This document shows positions 63,253 through 64,000 of a DNA stretch of 64,000 nt, one piece after another. The stretch comes from Azoarcus sp. (GTDB lineage: Bacteria; Pseudomonadota; Gammaproteobacteria; Burkholderiales; Rhodocyclaceae). The notes beneath the pieces are model-generated. The model worked only from the letters and a program-made list of their open reading frames with translations. It had not been told where the DNA came from and ran no database searches. Numbering within the stretch: the stretch's first letter is position 1; the number at the start of each line of letters is the position of its first letter. Made by a program: the position numbers and the translations under genes. The stretch covers positions 21,638 to 85,637 of the forward strand of contig JAUVVG010000015.1 of assembly GCA_030604735.1 (NCBI GenBank), in the 5' to 3' direction.

Positions 63253-64000
63253 ATGGCGACTTCTTCATCCAGCCCGCACACGCCCCGCACTCGCCCCCCA
63301 ATGCCTCCCCCGTCCCCAACTGGCCACAATGACCGTCATCCCGATCCGCTGACCCACCGCGGTGTGCTCGCGATCGCGCTGCCGGTGATGCTGTCCAACG
63401 TGTCGACGCCGCTGATCGGGGTGGTCGATACCGCGGTCGTCGGACAGATTCCGGACCCGGCCCATATCGGTGCGGTCGCGGTAGCCTCGCTGGTATTCAC
63501 CTTTGTGTTCTGGGCCTTCGGCTTCCTGCGCATGGGCACGACCGGCCTGGCCGCGCAGGCGCTTGGCGCGCGCGACGACGACGAACTGCTGGCAGCGCTC
63601 GGGCGCGCCCTGCTGATCGCCGGCGTGGTCGGCGTATTGCTGATCGCGCTGCAGTGGCCGATCCGCGAGATCGCATTCCGCGTGCTCGACCCTGGGCTGC
63701 AAGTGGAACCGCTGGCGCGGACCTACTTCGACATCCGGATCTGGGCCGCGCCGGCGGCACTGGCCAATTACGCGCTGCTCGGCTGGTTCATCGGCATCGG
63801 CCGAACCGACATCGCGCTGGTGCTCCAGCTGATCCTGAATTTCACCAACATCGCGCTCGACGTGCTGTTCGTTCTCGGCTTCGGCTGGGGCGTGGCCGGG
63901 GTCGCCCTCGGCACCCTCGCGGCGGAAGTGACCGCGGCCGCAGCAGGCCTCGCGATCGCCGCGGTGTTCGTCCGCGCGCGCGGTGGACGCTGGTCCCGCG
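63253..64000 (+). CDS. MATE-family efflux transporter (DinF type), 3' end outside the window
   Basis: The reading frame is open to the end of the window (about 249 residues visible; MATE proteins are ~440-460). The membrane part begins THRGVLAIALPVMLSNVSTPLIGVVDTAVVGQIPDPAHIGAVAVASLVFTFVFWAFGFLRMGTTGLAAQALGA, the DinF/NorM start pattern with VDT and the Gly-rich second helix; it continues through ALANYALLGWFIGIGRTDIALVLQLILNFTNIALDVLFVLGFGWGVAGVALGTLAAE. It should expel cationic compounds using an ion gradient. The start is uncertain: ATG 63253 gives a Ser/Pro-rich leader, ATG 63301 is a shorter alternative, and no ribosome-binding site is clear. Confidence 0.85.
   Translation, partial: MATSSSSPHTPRTRPPMPPPSPTGHNDRHPDPLTHRGVLAIALPVMLSNVSTPLIGVVDTAVVGQIPDPAHIGAVAVASLVFTFVFWAFGFLRMGTTGLAAQALGARDDDELLAALGRALLIAGVVGVLLIALQWPIREIAFRVLDPGLQVEPLARTYFDIRIWAAPAALANYALLGWFIGIGRTDIALVLQLILNFTNIALDVLFVLGFGWGVAGVALGTLAAEVTAAAAGLAIAAVFVRARGGRWSR

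Overview
The window is high-GC (roughly two thirds G+C), densely packed, all-chromosomal-looking DNA from a proteobacterium on the beta/gamma border. This placement is inferred from gene types: a glutamate-cysteine ligase of the ATP-grasp kind known from betaproteobacteria and Acidithiobacillus, YheS, TamAB, an AddAB-like nuclease pair, ArgP/ArgO, a TRAP transporter and abundant c-di-GMP enzymes. I cannot name a genus. I saw no rRNA, tRNA, CRISPR array, prophage, integrase or insertion sequence. The two edge genes (yheS on the left, a MATE exporter on the right) are cut by the window.

Layout. 1-8.8 kb: truncated yheS, a secreted coiled-coil protein, a methyltransferase/EamA exporter pair, the glutathione operon gshA-gshB-apbE, and a solitary adenine-type DNA methyltransferase. 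8.8-14.3 kb: a three-gene signalling operon of solute-binding lipoprotein, histidine kinase and REC-REC-PAS-GGDEF-EAL protein. 14.5-19 kb: a TRAP transporter (dctPQM) and a family III CoA-transferase. 19.1-20.8 kb: a MotA/MotB-like pair. 20.8-23.2 kb: ergothioneine genes egtB-egtD. 23.6-27.2 kb: a second signalling operon (periplasmic binding protein, HAMP-GGDEF-degenerate EAL, membrane-anchored protein). 27.3-31.6 kb: a Roadblock protein, a DUF3750 protein, and ahpC/ahpF. 31.8-37 kb: cytosine deaminase, a TrpB2-type enzyme with a clear terminator, and a YyaL/DUF255 protein. 37-41.3 kb: a short-chain dehydrogenase, a membrane diguanylate cyclase, an esterase and a secreted pentapeptide-repeat protein. 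41.4-47.9 kb: an AddA/AddB-like helicase-nuclease pair. 48-51.8 kb: a small conserved protein, ferredoxin-NADP reductase with a thioredoxin-like protein, and the divergent argO/argP pair. 52-58.5 kb: tamA-tamB and a membrane zinc peptidase. 58.7-62.3 kb: a 1203-residue sensor. 62.3-64 kb: a secreted amidohydrolase and the MATE exporter.

Two themes tie the genes together. The first is thiol and peroxide defence: glutathione, ergothioneine, AhpCF, a thioredoxin-like protein and ferredoxin reductase. The second is c-di-GMP signalling: four GGDEF-containing proteins, three of which are joined by operon or by fusion to a solute-binding-protein-like module. The most unusual is the protein at 58707-62318, which reads as an AmiC-like ligand-binding domain (without signal peptide), two PAS domains, a GGDEF with AADEF in place of GGDEF but an intact RxxD site, a complete EAL domain and a C-terminal blue-light BLUF domain. 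It is the best candidate here for an undescribed system: a cytoplasmic c-di-GMP phosphodiesterase that could integrate a small molecule, c-di-GMP or GTP, and blue light.
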